From Phoebastria nigripes (lineage: Eukaryota; Chordata; Aves; Procellariiformes; Diomedeidae), in NCBI GenBank assembly GCA_035582835.1, contig JAYKAV010002948.1, positions 544,804 to 608,803 on the forward strand: a stretch of DNA of 64,000 nt, in the 5' to 3' direction. The position numbers were made by a program, and so were the translations under genes. Shown one piece after another: positions 1-12,920 of the stretch. Numbering within the stretch: the first letter of the stretch is position 1; every line of letters begins with the position of its first letter. The notes below the pieces were generated by a model. The model did no database searches. It was not told where the DNA came from and saw only the letters and a list, made by a program, of their open reading frames with translations.

Positions 1-199
1 AGGACCGCTGATAAATGATGGAGAGTGGCTTGGCAAGCTCCTCCGCCAGCTCCCTCAGCACTCTCGGGTGGATCCCATCCGGCCCCATGGACTTGTGAGC
101 GTCCAGGTGGCGTAGCAGGATGTTCACCGCTTCCTCCTGGATTACGGGGGGTTTATCCTGCTCGCCGTCCCCGTCTTCCAGCTCAGGGGGGAGTACTTA
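1..199 (-). mobile_element. CR1 LINE fragment, reverse transcriptase part of ORF2
   Basis: On the - strand this stretch is one open frame running out of the window at base 1. It contains the run [20 protein letters not shown] followed by LAKPLSIIY, typical of the N-terminal part of the CR1 reverse transcriptase (fingers region). CR1 is the dominant non-LTR retrotransposon of birds. There is no stop or frameshift in the roughly 60 visible codons, and the sequence is GC-rich compared with the flanking intron, so the insertion is fairly well preserved. The break at about 199 would be the 5'-truncated end of the element, as is usual for CR1. The rest lies outside the window. Confidence 0.9.
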
Positions 200-3100
200 G
201 CTTCTGGATGGAAGTTCTCCTTTCTTGACATCTGTTCATAAAGCTAATATATAAAGATTTTTTCTGTGTCATGTTTCTTTGGCATTGGCAGTTTTTTTCT
301 GGAAGGAAGGAGGAGATTCATTTCTGTGATAGTTTTAAGAGAATTTTTTAATTGTGTTAGAAAAGTTGGATCACAATCTCTTTGGCTTTTATTAGGTTAT
401 TATGGAAAGGAAATACAGTCCTCTGGGTTTTTCTCCTTAATTCTCAGGGCCTAATTCTGATTTTTCTCTAAGGATAAAAACAACCTTGGTGGATTTAATT
501 CTATTGCTGTATTCACATAAGTGATCCTAATATTGGGCCTAGGGGTGACTTTACCATAGGGAGGTAGTTTTTGTGGTCTTTTTCTCAGTCTTCTGAAAAT
601 TCTGATTTGACTTTTAAAAGTCTGCTTACCTGTATCACCTTAATGAGAAAAATTTTATCACAGGATAACTTGCTTTCGCAGTAAAAATGTCTATAATCCA
701 TCAGAAGCAACTTTAGGCATGCACTTTTCTCTTTCAGTGTTGTACGTACATCAGTCAGTACCAATTTCAGAGGGATAGTTTAAATCCTGACATTGTCAGA
801 AGGATGGGATTCAGCTCTGATACTGTAGTAACATGCATGTAATTGTCTGGAAACATACTAAGCACGTCATTCAGTTGCCTAAAATATGGGTATCTGGTGA
901 CATTTGAGACGTCCTAGAGTATCTTAAACATCTGTGTGGCATTGATAGGTATGACTCATGATCTCTAGGAGACTTTCAGCCTTCTGTTGCAGTAGCTGGA
1001 GGCTGAACATACTTTAAGGTACCTTACCATGACACTAGCAACAGAATTACATCCAAGTGGGTAAGCTCACAGTGCAGACCTGGTCATACATACTCAGTTA
1101 GCCTGAAGATCAATTTGGCTCACCCAAAGATCTACTTTAAGGGTGGAAGTTATCTAAATATAAGCATCTAGTGCCATTTGAGAAACCCTAGGATATCCAG
1201 TCCATCAGCATGGCACTCGCATGGGGGTCCTTCAGCGCAAGAATGAACTCAGAACTCTTGCGTGTCTAACAAATTGGGACACATTTATAGTAACTGAGGT
1301 GCCATCATTTTTTTTACTGTGCATTTATTGCCATATAACCATGATGTCTGGATCATGCCTGTATCTTCTGATCTCAGTGGTATAATTCAAGATCTTAACC
1401 ATTTATTTTTAAATTATGGATCTGACCTGTCTCTCACTGACATACACAAAAGAGCCCTAAATTGAAATCTGAGTAGATGATAAAAAAAATTCTGCCCCAA
1501 GGTATATCTTCTGTTGTGTCATGTTTGAACCACCTGCCAAAAATCTTACGATTTAAGAAAATGGCCAGAAGGAATATTTTAAATCTCTATCAAATGTGAA
1601 AGGTCATGATCAATAATAGTAACAACAGTCAGACATATAACTTGCAACAAAGATGTCTGCATATGAATGGTCAAGTCTTTACAGTCAATAGAGAGTGCTG
1701 GAGAAGCTTTTGTATAGTGCTTTACATTGGCACAGGGTTTAAAAGAAGAGGGGAAGAAAATAAGCAAATTTATTAAAGATAAATGTATTAATGGATATTA
1801 AATACAAAAATACTATGCCTGGTGGTGGAAGTCCGTGACCTGCACTGGAGGCTAAGGAGATATTCTGCATGCTCCCCCTATTCTCTTACCCGTATCTATA
1901 CAGCTATTACTGAGAGCTTTCAGACACAAAGGGCAGATGGACTTTGGCTGGGATGTGCCATTGCTGTTATGCACAACACAGTTCATTTCCTAATTCCTAA
2001 TTTAAACATCTAAAACTTGTTAAACAAATCTCATCATAAAAGTACCTGTTCTTCAGGGGACCATAGGCAGCTAACCAAGCTGCAGGCATCTGTGTTACAG
2101 TTGCCTAAAGGTAAACCCTCCACCTCACGTTTCAAACATAAACCGAAAAAAGCAGTTAAAATATGACTTAAAAATAATTGAACTGGGCTATAGTTTAACT
2201 TGTGGCAATAAAGAAAGAGCCAAATAACTGCTAATGAAGAGTGAAGGTTACCTGAATAATTGGTGATTCCTATATTTTTGCATGCATAGAACAGGATGCC
2301 TATTGATTAGAGTCTTTTTTCTGTAGCAAAAATATATTCCTTGGCAGAAGTATTATACTTTATAGTAAGAAGTTTGTTTAGAACTCACCAAATTATGGTT
2401 TACATTGGTAATATAATAACCATATATGAGATATTGTGAATTTCTGAGATGTTGAATTGCTAAATAAACAGGTCAGTCAGGAGGGTTCCCTAATCCAACA
2501 ACTGTTATGAGTCTCACACCATGCAAATAACTCTGCAACTCACCAGGGAGTCTCCTCTTTGTAGGATCCATCTTTCTTTTTTTCCGGAGAAAACTCTAAA
2601 CTTTGTTGTGCTGAATAAGGATGTAAAGAATTCTCATTTGCTGTAGATTTGGCATTATGGATAATGTGGAAATAGTCCGTTATTGTCATTTAGCTATTTT
2701 GCATCTCAGAATGAGGCAAAATCCTAACTTGCCTAGTAGGGCTGAAAGGGGTTTCTGCTCTGGAGGACTAAGGTTCTTGGAATGGGAAGAGAGAGCATCA
2801 GTTTCTGCCAGAACAGGAACAGGTAAATGAATAAGGTTGAGTGGAACCAAACCAGGTCATGGAGGATGTTAGCAACTATTGCATAGCCAAGAGCTGCTCA
2901 GTCTGGGCCATTTCTGGCCTTGCACAGAACCAAAGCAGCTGCCATCTTTTAAATAAGAGGGTAGGATAGTTACTGATATTAAGCAGCACATGGTTTAAAG
3001 GATTGCTAGAACAAATTTTATACATAGGCACCAGAATACCATCTACCTACCCCATTTTAGGTAGGGCCTTTTGCAGAGGAGGGGGAGGAAATGTAGTGAC

Positions 3101-6100
3101 TGTGTTTTGAATGCTAAACAAGGAATAAATACTTTATCACTGAAATTGCTACAAATACTATATATGCATAGAATGCAAGACAGTAAATGGGATTGGATGC
3201 TGATTATATCACACCATTCAGAGTGTTTTTAAAAATATGATAATATAATTGAACGTTAATCCATGCAGAAGAGAAAAGGAAGAAGACTTCTTGAAGTCAC
3301 AGAGAAAGTACACCTGTCCTATAGACAACCACTGACATGCTTTTTTCTCTCACTTCTGTAGCAAAGTAAAGAGAATTCTAAATATCTGTCTACAATCTTT
3401 ATTTTCCTCTATAAAAGATAGCTTATGGGGAAGAAGGTGATTTGCAAATGCTGCGGCATATAATTTTGCAAGTTTCATGTGGGGCTGTTTGAGATTCTCC
3501 TGGGAAGTTGGTGGGGGGCAACTGAGAGATGCTGGGTCGGCAGCACACTCTCATTTGTGCATGGTTGGAAGGAGGGATTTCATAGGAAATGGTAGTTGTT
3601 AGACCTTCTATCTGCAGTGCTGATTATGTATTTGCTATACGGCCTGGAAAAGACAGCAATTTGCTGTGAATAATTTCTCAAGGTTAGCAAATGCCAGATA
3701 CTACATTTGTTCCACGTCTTTTTAAGGGTTTTTTTCAGAGGCAGGCAGAGGAAGTGTGTTATAGTAGTTGAACTCCCATCTCATCACATTCTTTAGGTTT
3801 TCTAGATATATTTTTCCAGATATTTTCTCACACACCACCCCTGAACCTTTGTTTTAAAAGGCTCATGCTGTCACCTGGATGGGTGGAAGAGAGCATTTTT
3901 AACCAGTGACTATTCTGTTGACCTGCATCTAAAACAACAAGTATGGACCACAAAATGTGTTCTAATAAAAAGTACCATCTTTTCAAAAATGCTTAGCACA
4001 AAGGATAGCTTGGATGCTTGGTTCCACTAGTGCAGTAAAATTGCATCTGACATCTGTTTAATACAACTACATGGAGCTTAAAAGTGAAGGGCAAGCCTGA
4101 GGATTCAAGCTGATGGAAACCTGCTGCAAATGCAGTGTGTGTGCTCATGTAGTTTATTAATCTTGTCAGTTGTTATTACCTTTTTATCTGGATCCTGTTA
4201 ACTTAGGGTTTGTATGTAACTCATGGAAAAGATCCGCTTTTGTTTTCTTTGTTCAGATATGAGAAGTCTGTTGGCATGAGTCTTCAAAGGCATTAAGTCA
4301 GTAGCATCATGGAAATTTGGCTATGTTTTGAGCACTTGAGTAGCTATAAAAATTAGACTAAGTTATTTTAACAGGCTATTGTTCCACATCTTTCTTTCTA
4401 TGTTTTTTCTTTTTATAACGTTCAAGTCATTTAAAGCTACTTTGCTTTTATTCCAAAGTTCAGTAAAAGCTGTTACTTAGTCTGTGGGACTTTGTAATTT
4501 CAACATTATATATCCAATAGATATGTCAACAGTACATAGAAACACAATCCAAACAGCTGAGACCTTTGCATGTGGAAGAGTATCACTCTGTAACAGACAA
4601 CTTCTCTTAACTTTACTTTCTTAGAACAAAATGAAAGAACTAAATATGCTTATGCAATAGAGAACAAAATAGTAGAAGACATTCATTTGATCCTCTATTT
4701 CTTTTATTGCTCTAATTCAGTTACATCTTGTTGGATGACCTCTTTCCTGTGGACCCTTGGCAGTGTTCTACCGTCATCTAATCTTTACTTTTCCTCCCTT
4801 GACCCTCCTGACGGGAATAGACAGTTACACTCACATGTCCTAAAGCAAAGCTATGATCAGCACCCATCCATGCTCCCAGAAAGTTCTTCACTGCAGAATC
4901 TCATGGCATTCATGCTGAGCATCTTTACAATCTTCCCTTTGTGAGCCCTCCACTTTCATCTTGCTATTATTTTGGGGACCAAAGTCATGCCTTCATCTCT
5001 TACTATCAAACATATTCTTAGCTTGTGCAATGTGTAAAATCATTTTATTACCACTTGCAATACTTGAAGATAATCACTGTAGTTTTGGGTTTTGTTGCTG
5101 CTATGCAATATTATGTAAGAAAAAGCTTAGTAATGTTTTACTGAATTACTTTTTATGTATTTTTAAATGAACATCTCATATTTTGTGCCAATCATCCATA
5201 TAATTCATTATTACCAGTGCTATCCTACATAATATGCTACCTTCGGTTTCTTTCAGTTTGTTTTCAAGGCTGTCTTAACAAGAAAATGACCTAAAGGCTT
5301 TCTGGGGGTTGATTTGTCAAGGTTTTTAAAGTAAATAATGAAGTTAGTTTTTTCACAGCCCACACAGGGGCTCCGTAAACATAGTGCTATTCCCTGCACT
5401 CCACTGGAGCAGCAGCATCGAGTGTCTCCTCACTGGGAGCTCCTCTCAGGGTGACACTCAGGTCTGGCAAGTTAAGCCGATAGTCCCTCACCCACGCTGT
5501 TAATAACTTGGATGGAAGCCTGCAAGATAGAAAATGAACTGGAAAAAACATGGATTTGATGTCCTTAAATATTTTGGGATTGTGATTGGCTGTTAATGTC
5601 ATATCCAGGCCCACGATACTCCATCCAAGACCATGCCGCCTACATGTGGAATGCTTTCCAGACACACTCAAGGAACCACAGCGTGCCTCCAAAAGATTGC
5701 CATCTAAAGTCTGGTTCCTTTTCTTTAATACTGTAAAATGCATTTTTTAGCAATGGGAAGATATTTTAAGCTGTACACTTCATTTCAATCATTCTTCTTT
5801 GAAGTTGCAGTCTCTTAGTTTTAACCAGTATCAGTAATATATCACTACTTATATCACACATTATTTACTGTGCGATATAAGTGAACACTCTTATTTAACT
5901 GTAGTTATACCATATTGTCTTTCATAATACCACATTTTAAATTGCCTAAATGTCTTTCAGGGCAAAAAGAATTAAACTATTATCACGTTACTTGGGTTAG
6001 ATTTTTAAGGAAGACCGAAGAAGGTGCAAAATTTGAGGAACTTCTGAAAAATCTCACTAAGTACAAATGTCCATCTTTTGCAGCTTAACAGCCTTGGAAA

Positions 6101-9100
6101 ATGTTCCCTTAGGGTCCTAGCATTTTTACAGCCCTCACAACAGAAAGCTGGTTCTTGGTTTCAGACTTGATTCTGCACCATTTCCATGCACGCATTCCTT
6201 TGACTTCAAGGTTTGTCTTGCATCATTGGCCCTCATACAAAAATACATATTATTTCAAAAAGTAGAGATTTCTCAGAAGAGGCTGGAAGCTGTGCTAAGA
6301 AAGTAGTTTTCCTTCATAAACAAAGCTGATTAGTGGTGTGCTCTATTTATTGCTGCCTGCAATGTCATTCAAAGCACTGTAGCAGGGATGCTAACGGAAA
6401 GAGGGAGACATTTGGAAGTACTGCTGAAACACTGTCCTCAGCATCTTCTGGAGACATTTACTCATTGAACATCAAGGTGTGTGTTGTATAATCTTTTATT
6501 TCTTTTGGATTCATTTCTATTCATAAACTTGCAAGGACCAAAAGTAGTGAGAAATGGCTTCTCTGTATTTTGGTAGTCCACTGATGTCAAGTAACCTAAT
6601 TGATACTCAGTATAAACCCTGAGCTTTGCTTCTCATGATGCGCAACATTTCCCAAGTTCCATTTCATTGAAATTTACATGCTTTTTCATAGCATTTATTA
6701 AAGACAGTCTGGTATTTTTTTAAAACTTACATTTCCTTAGATCTACAAAGAATTTCTTTGTAGGTGTGGTGATGAAGATAAACACGATATTCTTCTGTAA
6801 CAGATTCTTTGAGAAATTTATTTTGAATATTGTATTGCAAATTTTATTCTTATGCCTGAAAAATCTCCGATTAAGTCAGCAGGAGCTTTTGTGGACACTC
6901 GTGAGCTAGTTTCTATGCAGTCAGCCTGGGTAATGATACTAGTGTAATTGTGCCAGGCTAGAGCGCAAGTATGAACTACTCAGCCTGTCTGGAAAGCTGG
7001 GTGAATAACGGGACAGCTAGCCTGAGCTAACCTCTGTGCTTCTTTGGCTGCACTTTGTCAGAACTCGAGCTAGCTTGTTGAAAGCTGACCTTGGCAGGCT
7101 GACGTACGCTATGGTCTCACTGTGTCTTCACACCTTTAAGTGCAGTAAAGGCTCATCTTTGCTATGGCTTACTGCTGTGAACACATCATATTTCTCAAAC
7201 GCCAGATTTGTCACAAAAAAGGGGCTGATTTCCTTTCAGGAAATCTTACCCTTATTAATGTCAACAGCAAAACTCTTATTCATTCCAACAGGGATGGGAT
7301 GTCACCCTACAAGTGTGTAACTCATGTTTCTCCATCTCTTAGCAAGTGTAATGCATCTCAGAAAACTTCACATGAAGTTACACAGAAGAATACACCTCTC
7401 TGTATTGCAATGGCAGTCAGGAAGGGATCTGCTTATGTTAAGCCTCTTTCCTTACTAAACCAATGGGACTGAAAAAAATACATTTCTATGGCCTTGTGCT
7501 TGATAAGGAAATGAACTCAGAAGGATGAATTTGTGTGAGCCTAAAAGGTTGGCCATTTCCTCTGACACTTTTAAGATGAAAGAGACAAAAGAAAAATAGT
7601 GTGCTTCTGTCTGACAAATTAAAATCGTATTGATTAGGGTATTTTCACAGTTAAATGTTCAAGGACTTGGTGCAAACTATGCTGTGTGTCTCCGTTACTG
7701 AAAACGGGGCAATTGCTTCAGTCAAAAGTGAACACATCCAGTTGTTGATTAGTTACAATACCAGAATTGATGGCTTGTTTATCCAAATGTTACAAATTCT
7801 CTGGTTTTCAGTTTTCCTTTTGCGGTAGCTGTTGCCTCTGCTATATAAATGTGGTTACCAAAATGTGGTAACTATATAAATGAGGGAGAGAGCCTTTGGT
7901 GATACTGATGCAAAATATGCAAACAACTTCAGCTAAACATAGCTTTACCATGGTTTTGTTATATAAATGTCAACTTGAAATTAAATGTTATGGAAACATT
8001 TCTTTTATCTTTATGGACTCTACCAGCTGCACTGTTACAGTTTTCTCAAGTACAGTTTACATTTATGATGTTGTTTAAATCTATCACATACATTCAACAT
8101 GCACAGAAGAATTTTTTAAAAGCAAGCTGTTTGCGTTTGTGCAATAATTACCGACGGTCCAGCTTCAGTCTTCTCATATGCAAGACAAGTTTGTGCTGAC
8201 TCCAGGGAGACCGGGAGTCACTGAAGCTGGTAGCAGCAGTTTGATTTTTCCAGAGACTAATGAGCTGAAGACTTCTTATACATGTGTGTTGCAGGACTCA
8301 CACTGTATCATTATTTTACAAATCGTGGGCAAATTTCACAGTATATTAGCCAATTAGACAATTTTTTTTCCCTTGGATATTTTGCAATGCCGTTGCAAAG
8401 ATTGCATTTTAGCCCTTATTTTTCTCCATACATCTGATTTGAGGCTTACCTAGTAACTGGAATAATAAGAAAAATGGCAATTTTAAAATAGAGTTGTATT
8501 GTCCCAGCTAACTCCTCTTACCAGGCAGGTTGCAAATATATTTTAAAACAGTAGTGTCCCTTTACGTAATAACAATATGTTATTGTCCCTGTGGTGCAAA
8601 GTGTAAATATTAAGTACTCTACATGTAGTGAAAGCATTGGACTAGCTCAGCCTCATAGTGTAAGCTGTCTCCAGTCAACAAATCTGGTCATGAAGCTACA
8701 GAAGCAGGCAGATGGAGATTATCCCAGACACATCACCCCTCTGTGAGTCATGAAAAATAGACACCGGCATTCCTTAACACTGCCAGCCTGCTTGGCCTGA
8801 CATGGGCTGGGTTCAGTGGTCATTGGATTAGAATTTGGAAATTAGAGCTCACTTCTGTCTGTATCTTCCCTAGTCCCTGAAAAAAATTTATTCTGTACCC
8901 ACATATAATAAGGATTTATGCAGTCAAGATGCAAACAGAGCAGCTGAACAGGAATGGTGATTAACTGCCTCTCAGAATGCCACACAGAGGTGGCACTGGC
9001 GCAATTATTAAGGAGTAGGTTCAGGCAAACAAATTAAAAGATACACCTTCACAGAGCTCATACTTAAACTTTGTAAGTCATTCACGGTTTGTGCATGCAT

Positions 9101-11339
9101 GCTGAAAATACACATGGACTCCAAAATGGTGATTAGGCAACCTGATAGTAGCAGAGCCTGTCCAGGTCCACAGCCTGAGATTCGGGAAGCCCCTGAGCCC
9201 CAGCCTGCTGGTAAGGAACCGGCTTACCACCTCCACAGGGTCTTCCCTTGGCATCCGCTGCAAGGGCTGGATAGGCTTTGGTCTGGTCCACTGTGATCGT
9301 CCGGACAGTGAATGGCAAAGCACCCCATTGCAAAGTTTGTTCCATGACAAAGCAGACTTGCATGGACTTTCATTACTAAGTTTACATTTTTTTGAAATGC
9401 TGAAAAATCAAACTATTTAAAGAAACTTTGAGGTGCTTCATTTAGCTGTTAGCTGATGCACATTCAGCCAGCCAAAGGCTTCCTGAGGCAATAGGCAACA
9501 GGCTGTAATAAGAGAGCAAAACTGAAAATATGGGAACAAATCAAAATTGTCATTTTACCTTCAGTCTTTATAAGTGTTTTCTGTCTAAAGGCATTCTCAT
9601 TTTATTTTTTCTTGCTATTGTGAAATTGAATTTTTCAGAAGAAGCTTTGATAATGCTGGTATGTCCTCGGCAAGATGATTAGAAGTGAAACTCAGGCATA
9701 AGTGCTTCAGTTGACAGGAACCGAGTGAGAGGGTTTGGAGTTTTTTCTTTTTGTCCATGAAGCAAAATCAGCCAAATACTTTTGGTTCCCCCCTCCCCTT
9801 TCCTCTGAAGCAAAGGGCTGTGACAACAACTAGGGACAGGCCACTAGATGCATGCAAGGCAGATGTCTAAAATAGTACTGAGAAAGCTTTCTTAGATGCC
9901 TGCATTTTGCTTCTTTTTACTTACTGGAGATCAAATGGGTCAGCCTGGAGTCAGGAAAAAGTCTTCCTGCAGTTTGAATTGTCAGGCACTCAGAAGGTAT
10001 TTTGGACTTTCATAGCAGCCAGGCCATGGTCCGCCCATTGCAATCATGTGGTCCTTCCTATATGGTGCTTGTAGCTGCAGGGTGCTGTGGATGGGCTGTG
10101 CTCTTCCCAGGTCCTGAAGGCATGGAAAAGTTCAGTCTCCTGAAGTGCAGCGTTGGCTGGTACCATTCAGAAGCCCGGCTAAGTGAGTTCATGGTCACTC
10201 CCAGACATAAGCTCTAATATGTGAATATTCATTTTTTAAAGTCATTCTCTCTGTCTACCTACATACTTCTAAAAGCACTACAGCCACCGCTGGATATGTG
10301 TGCATTACAGCACACTGGCTGAAGTAGCCTTTTCGTCTTTCAAATAAATCTTGTAGGTATCTCATTACAAATCCCCATTCTTCATCTAAAGTCGAAACAG
10401 CTAATGAGGTAGGCGAGTACAGCGTGTGACCTGCTGGGCTGTGGCCACAGGTAGAAGAAACGCATTGTGGAAAGACAGAACACAGCCTGGTAAAGAGGTG
10501 ATATATACATTTCTAAATCAAAGTGCTGTACTACTGGACATCTGAATCTGTGCCTGGGCATTTAATTACTGGCTTGAGCCTCAGAAGTGCTCCACAGGCA
10601 AACCGGGACTCCTGAGTATGTCTGCCCCTCAAAACAGCTACTCAGGGCTTCTGTATCTGAAAATACCAGCTAATAACTGGAAAATCCTTCAGTGCTGGGC
10701 AAGAGATAATAATTTATATAATCAAGATACCATTAATATGCATCCTGTTTTTTTACTTCAGCGGCCCAGGTTTGGAGGGATTTTTTGCATTTTCAGTAAT
10801 ATAAAATAAAACCCTCTGGCAAACGAAAAAGAGTATTAACAAATAAGCCGAGTTATATACAAAGTAAACCATGTCTATCATTATAGTAAAAACAGCGTTT
10901 TAGCTTTGTTCTTGCCTGGGTTGCAGGAAAAATAACAGGCAAAATAAAAGGAAAGAGAGTGCCAAGAATAGCAATCCAGATAATAAGGATACTGCAGAGA
11001 ACTGTGAGACTATTTTAGGTTGAGAGGCCTTGATATCTGACCTCAGTGCTTCAATGTTATGTTTACAGATTTTCAACTGAAAGGTACAAACTAAGTGAGG
11101 TTATTGGGGTAAGGAGGCGATAGCTATAAAAGATTAGCATGGGAGGACGAGGATGCAGACCAGCCCGTCATCCCAGCCCATCAAGCCCACTTGTTCTTAA
11201 TCTAGTAGGTTGAATGATGCAATCTGGTGAGCCGAAAAAAAAAAAGAAATCTGGTGATTATACTTTGAGGAGTAAAGTAATGTGATCCTCAGTGTTTCTT
11301 ATGTAAGAATTGCAACTTGATATTAAGAAAAAAATTTTA
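200..11339. other. Intron 1 segment without a recognised gene
   Basis: This is AT-rich intron sequence. I see no gene. It contains a small imperfect hairpin at 5847-5882 (13-base arms, one mismatch), a duplicated CTATATAAATG near 7840-7880, an inverted repeat at 8159-8230 and a GC-richer patch at 9120-9330, noted in the findings. The open frames of 60 to 118 codons overlap frames on the other strand, lack coding character and match nothing I know. Confidence 0.6.
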
Positions 11340-11530
11340 ACTGTGCGGGCAGTCAGGTGTTGTACAGGCTGCCCAGAGAGGCCGTGGAGCCTCCTTCCCT
11401 GGAGATATTCGCCACTCAACTGGACACAGCCCTGAGCAAGCCGATGTAATTGAACTTGCTTTCAGCAGGGGGTTGTACAAGATAACCGCTGGAGGTCCCT
11501 TCCAGCCAACATGAGACTGTGATTTTTATG
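11340..11530 (+). mobile_element. CR1 LINE 3' end fragment
   Basis: The sequence reads GGCTGCCCAGAGAGGCCGTGG, then a CTGGAGATATTC block, a CAGGGGGTTG block and AGGTCCCTTCCAGCC, ending near CTGTGATTTT. These are the landmarks, in order, of the 3' terminal 200 bases of avian CR1. The element is 5' truncated and lies in the same orientation as KCNQ5. Confidence 0.9.
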
Positions 11531-12078
11531 AATCCCTTTGTAAAAGAAGCCAGTGTAACTTTAGTTTTGTTAAAGATTAATATGATGATTTTAACAGACA
11601 GATCCTTGGTAATAACCAAGTGGCTGTGATATTTGCCTGTGATTGTCTGTCCTCAGTGACACTCTGGGCATACTGCAAAACTATTTATTTCATACCGTTT
11701 TATAGGAAGGTTTGACTAACTGATCTTGTTAAGTTGAAAAGGGTTTCTGTTGCTTTGATATATTGGTTGATTGGGTTACTTTTTCATCTGTGTGCTCTCA
11801 TATGGCTGGATGGATACTGTTGCATGATTTTTCAGTTAAATCAAGATGCCTAGTCCTGCTCAGTATTTATTCTTTAAATCTACATAAATAAATGTTTGTA
11901 ACAGGTCACAAAATATATGAAAAGAAAAAGGTTCAGCCAGCAGAACTTGTTTTTTACAGACAAATATATACAACNTTTTTGGCTCACCTTGAATCCACTC
12001 TTTTGCTTGTCAAGTTTCCTGAGCAATTAGGAGACAGGCAGACATGCATCTCTGCTGGAAGGAAAAAAACACTGCTCT
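11531..12078. other. Intron 1 segment, nothing recognised
   Basis: No gene or named repeat is visible. There is a single ambiguous base at 11975. Confidence 0.6.
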
Positions 12079-12142
12079 CACTACAAGGAGAGCAGTCAGC
12101 TGGTATATCTCAGCTAAGAATGATTCCTGGCTGTGCGAGTGC
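12079..12142 (+). repeat. Left arm of an inverted repeat
   Basis: These 64 bases are nearly the reverse complement of 12500-12564. The shared core contains AAGAATGATTCCTGGCTGTG without mismatch and continues into CGAGTGC. Only a handful of substitutions and one single-base indel separate the arms. Weaker similarity may continue some 10 bases further outwards. The arms are 357 bases apart. I do not recognise the family. Confidence 0.85.
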
Positions 12143-12499
12143 TCTGTTTGGGTCCCATACATGGCTTAAGTCACTCCTAGCCTAGGAAGGACCAATTCTC
12201 AACTCTTACAAGCTTCTCATGTACACTTAAGTCAACTTTTTGAAGACAGTTAAGCATTTTAGACTCCCATAGACTCAGAATTTGCAAAAGCCCTACAGTG
12301 CCTATCCTGTACTAATTTTTAATGTGAATCTCTATGAATTGTAGGAGGCCAAAATATCATCTCTCTCTGCTCCACATTGTTAATATAGGGAAACAACACT
12401 ACTGTGTCTCTTGATGGAGTTCTCTGGACTGAGTAGACTGAAGGTTGTAAGATGCTGGTGGTGGGAGTCATAGAGGTACTGCAGAGAGATGTTCCCTTG

Positions 12500-12564
12500 G
12501 CACTCGCACAGCCAGGAATCATTCTTAGTTGAGATACACCAACTAACTGCACCTCCTTGTAGTG
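12500..12564 (-). repeat. Right arm of the inverted repeat
   Basis: This is the reverse complement of the left arm at 12079-12142, starting GCACTCGCACAGCCAGG on the + strand. The region between the arms shows no gene or named repeat. A CR1 fragment in antisense orientation follows 220 bases further on. Confidence 0.85.
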
Positions 12565-12784
12565 TGAGTGGTGTCTCCTAGATGTGGGAAATTACAATCC
12601 TGTTCACTACGACGTTCCATGCAACTACTGAAAGCTAGTACTTTGTATATTGAAGCTCCAGAAAACTTGACTTTAACTGTGTGGTTAACAAAGGGATCTC
12701 CGGGGCTTCTTCTCCAACCTTGAAGCATACAGTCAGTGTTTGGAAATATGTACTCGCAATCACCTTTGATTAAACTATGCACAT

Positions 12785-12920
12785 AGATCATAGAATCATA
12801 GAATGGTTTGGGTTGGAAGGGACCTTTAAAGACCATCTAGTCCAACCCCCCTGCTGTGGGGAGGGACATCTTCCACTAGATCAGGTTGCTCAAAGCCCCA
12901 TCCAACCTGACCTTGAACAC
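12785..12920 (-). mobile_element. CR1 LINE 3' end fragment
   Basis: The + strand starts ATCATAGAATCATAGAATGG and goes on with TTGGGTTGGAAGGGACC and CATCTAGTCCAACCCCCCTG. This is the reverse complement of the avian CR1 3' end, including its short terminal direct repeats. The fragment fades at about 12920 near CTTGAACACTTG. The repeated terminal unit is well kept, so this is a moderately young insertion. Confidence 0.93.

Noticed and set aside
25..228. Open frame on the + strand at the window start
   Set aside because: It is the antisense shadow of the CR1 reverse transcriptase fragment on the - strand.
5387..5743. 118-codon open frame on the - strand
   Set aside because: No recognisable domain, no splice context and no coding pattern; most likely chance.
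8159..8230. Inverted repeat resembling a microRNA precursor in length
   Set aside because: Only 11 outer base pairs (CCAGCTTCAGT with ACTGAAGCTGG) form, the 50-base middle does not pair well, and an inner alternative competes.
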